A stretch of 18,067 nt of DNA from Thalassiosira profunda (lineage: Eukaryota > Bacillariophyta > Thalassiosirophyceae > Thalassiosirales > Thalassiosiraceae), in the NCBI GenBank assembly GCA_036939355.1, contig JALLAP010000146.1:1-18067 (forward strand), written 5' to 3'. This document shows positions 15,811 to 18,067 of this stretch, piece by piece; the stretch's first letter is position 1, and each line of letters opens with the position of its first letter. The notes under the pieces were generated by a model. That model saw nothing but the letters and a program-made list of their open reading frames with translations, was not told where the DNA came from and made no database searches. The translations under genes were made by a program, and so were the position numbers.

Positions 15811-18067
15811 TTAACGCGATGAGTCAATCTGATACGCAACGATCTTCGTCAGCTGGAGAACTTCCTTCTTCTCCAGCATCAGAAAGTCGTTTCGGACGAC
15901 ACCGCCTGCTCCTCGGGACCTCAGCTTCTCGCCCAACCCAGTGCCAACATACTTCTCGAGGACACTGTGGACCTTGTCAAGCGAGAGGAACGGATACTTC
16001 TTCCTGCGTGCATTGCTATTCTCGGGCAGCAACAACATTGGCAAGTCCTTGTCCAACATGGCCGTGGCCAGGCACTTGATTTCGTTGAAGCACTCCCTCA
16101 GCTGGCCGACACCGGTACCATCGGCGAAGGCCTCGAAATGATGAATGTCGGTTGCCAAGTTTTTCAGCCCGAAGGCATCGATCTTGGCCACGGGCGGGAT
16201 GCCGACATGTTTGGAGCCGGGTTGCTGTCTTCCCTTGCCTCCATCAGGGTCATCGGCAGGGTCCGTCAAAAGCTTAACGAGGCGCTCTGCCACATGACCG
16301 CAGCACGAGAAGTGCAGTCCTGCGCGTGATCCGTCGTCCATGGGCCCCAGACATCCAAACGTAGCACGCATGTACTCGACAAGGCTCTCTGCGTAGGCAT
16401 TCGGCGAGTCCCTGGACGTCTTGCACACCCACGAGAAGTTCTCGAGACTGAAGTCGATGAGCATATCGATCTTGTTGCGACAGATTTCATAAACAACGCT
16501 GTACATGTTGGCCACCTGTGCATCGCACGATTTGGTGGCGCCCTGAAGGACCGAGTCGGCGTAGTCGAACGTTTCCTCCACCTGGTCGGCCTTGACGAGG
16601 CCAATGTGGCAGAGCCCTCGCATGACCGTGCCAAAGAACCGGGGCAAGGCGGACTCCAGCGCTGAGATGTCTGCCGTAATTTGCACAGCTTGTTCCACAG
16701 TCAACTCATCGAAGTGAGCATAGCCATCCTTCATGCCAACCGCTGCCACGGCAACACACTCCTCGACGCAGTCCAGAATGTATCCAGCAATGCCACCACC
16801 TCTCTTTGAGGCGAACACCTGGCCAAGCTCCTCCTGGCTCAGAGCAAACGCGACGAAGACGATGACGCGCGCATGGATCGACCTGAGGATTTGTGGAAGA
16901 GATTGGCTGAAGGTGTAGAGCTCGTTTTCGGCCATGATCTGGTTCATCGAGCCGCGCCCAAGACCCAACCCATCCATGCTGTCGAGGGCGTGGGAAATCG
17001 CCCTTTGGCGCATATCGCTCAGACCAAAGGGGAAGTCCAGCACCTCCTCTTCGGGTGCTGCTGAAGGGGACGAGGGATCAGAAGCGGAATGCTCAGAAAT
17101 CCCTCCGCGCTGGCCCCTGCCAAATCGCAGCCCGCCACCGAGCTGTGCACGCCCCACTTGCATCGGTTCCTTCTTCCCATCGCCGACGTATCGGTTGGTG
17201 GCGCTCAGCTGTTCCTCCTGCGCCACCTTCAGACCGGTCATGATAATATCCACATCCATGGCCAGCAACTCCTTGTCGCTCTTGCGCGTCGTGGAGCTGG
17301 GATGGACAATCTTCAGGGCGGAACGGAACGCCGCCACGAGGCAGGACGCCCGCGCCAGTTCCACCAGCGTCGCACCTACCGCTCGCTTTCGAAGGAGGTT
17401 TCCGAGCTCAGTGACCAGAGCACGTTCGTATCGCTCCGAGCTCTCGCGGAAGCTGGATCCCCTGCCGGCCGCTGCAGATATGCCCTTCTTTGCTGCGGCA
17501 TCAGAGGTGTCCTTCTTCTCCGCGGCCTCGTCGTCGTCGTCATCGGCAAAGTTGTCCAGCTCCAATGCAGCTTCGACCGCGCTGAACCCGACCAAGCTGG
17601 CGCATAGATGGGGCAAGCTCTTGGCGAAGAAGATTCGGTCAGTGCCAAGGCTGACGTCGTCCCCAGTCAAAGACGACAAGGAACTGCGGGTTTCGTTCTT
17701 GTCCTTGTCACCTCCCTTTTTGTCACCAGAGATTTTCATGTCTCCGAAACGGTTGCTTTCGTAGTATTGGCGAAACTCCTCTTCGCGGCCCAGGATCGAG
17801 AATGCCAGTTCCGCACGCCTCACCGGGTGCACCGTCTCAGGTAGAGCCAACAGCTTTGCCTGGTCGTCTCCCCTGCAAGATGGAATGTCAGAAACAATGA
17901 TGAGGGTGATAATACTCTCATTGGCCGAAGAAGCAAACACACCTATTCAACTCACCTCGCCGGCGCATTGTCCGCCAAGATAGAAGGCGTTAGTACATCT
18001 GCCCACTGCGATCGCCTTCCACTGCTCCCACGCTTGCTCGCCATGCCCAGATCGGCCGGTCCTGCCC
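15811..18067 (-). CDS. SEC15: Exocyst complex subunit Sec15 (C-terminal part, 5' end outside window)
   Basis: Exon 15811-17872 is preceded by exon 17956 to beyond 18067; the junction reads DNAPAR then GDDQAKLL. An in-frame ATG at 18044-18042 would give 716 residues, but the frame stays open to the edge. The visible homology begins in the middle of Sec15 ([20 protein letters not shown], then YYESNR), so the N-terminal third probably lies in further exons to the right. Sec15-like segments include [50 protein letters not shown] and [21 protein letters not shown]-rich low-complexity insert follows an [14 protein letters not shown] segment (about residues 125-180). Sec15 is the exocyst subunit that binds Rab GTPases on secretory vesicles and tethers them to the plasma membrane. 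Assignment to the family is fairly secure; the 5' end is not. Confidence 0.82.
17873..17955 (-). other. Intron in the Sec15 gene (83 bases, phase 2)
   Basis: On the minus strand the donor is GTGAG(TTG) and the acceptor is CTTGCAG, with a CTGAC branch-point-like site about 20 bases upstream. The open frame happens to continue through most of the intron, which would give a false start at 17940. Confidence 0.88.

Noticed and set aside
15596..15814. An overlapping plus-strand frame with a protein-like stretch (KHNLALVEKNPEIATAV)
   Set aside because: It is in a different frame from the Kazal/ferritin-like gene and has no visible start context or known motif. The main frame stays open to 15786. 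I keep it only as a possible alternative C-terminus if reads show a missing base near 15650.
17873..17940. A methionine start at 17940 for the Sec15 gene
   Set aside because: It lies inside the 83-base intron with a good donor and acceptor. The residues it adds ([20 protein letters not shown]) do not resemble Sec15.
1..18067. tRNA, rRNA, CRISPR or insertion-sequence signals
   Set aside because: No cloverleaf-like segment, no regularly spaced repeats and no transposase motif were found by eye; a tRNAscan or Infernal run would settle it.

Overview
The window reads as nuclear DNA of a microbial eukaryote, most likely a diatom (a thalassiosiroid centric is my best guess, at moderate confidence). 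The reasons are tight gene packing on both strands, three short introns (65, 83 and 100 bases) that all start with GTGAG and end with CAG, a eukaryotic exocyst subunit, a SulP-STAS-cyclic-nucleotide-binding transporter, degenerate ankyrin-like proteins, and a secreted Kazal protein with a repeated TKGCF cysteine module. I assign these last families to diatoms from memory of their general style, not from a search. I saw no rRNA, tRNA, CRISPR array or insertion sequence.

Layout, left to right. Positions 1-813 (minus) hold a member of a degenerate ankyrin-like family that runs off the left edge and carries two single-base reading-frame breaks. 814-1182 is a divergent promoter region. 1183-2646 (plus) is a second member, with its conserved tail displaced into another frame up to 2798. 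2916-4940 (minus) is an ankyrin protein with a long Pro/Gln-rich tail. 4941-5294 is a divergent promoter region. 5295-5969 (plus) is a small protein with an N-terminal hydrophobic targeting or anchor segment and a C-terminal domain loosely like TIM21/Coa1. 6124-7770 (minus) is a third, intact member of the degenerate ankyrin-like family. 8050-11026 (plus, one intron) is the SulP transporter. 11115-12397 (minus, one intron) is a more distant ankyrin-like protein. 12398-12903 is a divergent promoter region with direct repeats. 12904-15786 (plus) is a secreted protein with three TKGCF cysteine modules, a Kazal domain and a ferritin-like diiron domain. 15811-18067 (minus, one intron visible) is the C-terminal part of exocyst subunit Sec15, whose 5' end lies beyond the right edge.

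The genes do not form an operon or an obvious pathway. Neighbours alternate in strand, so the region is a series of divergent pairs sharing promoters and convergent pairs with very short 3' gaps (24 bases in the tightest case). The points of most interest are the secreted Kazal/ferritin-like fusion, the three-member local family with three frame breaks all in the same direction, and two upstream ORFs that stop at or next to the main start codon.
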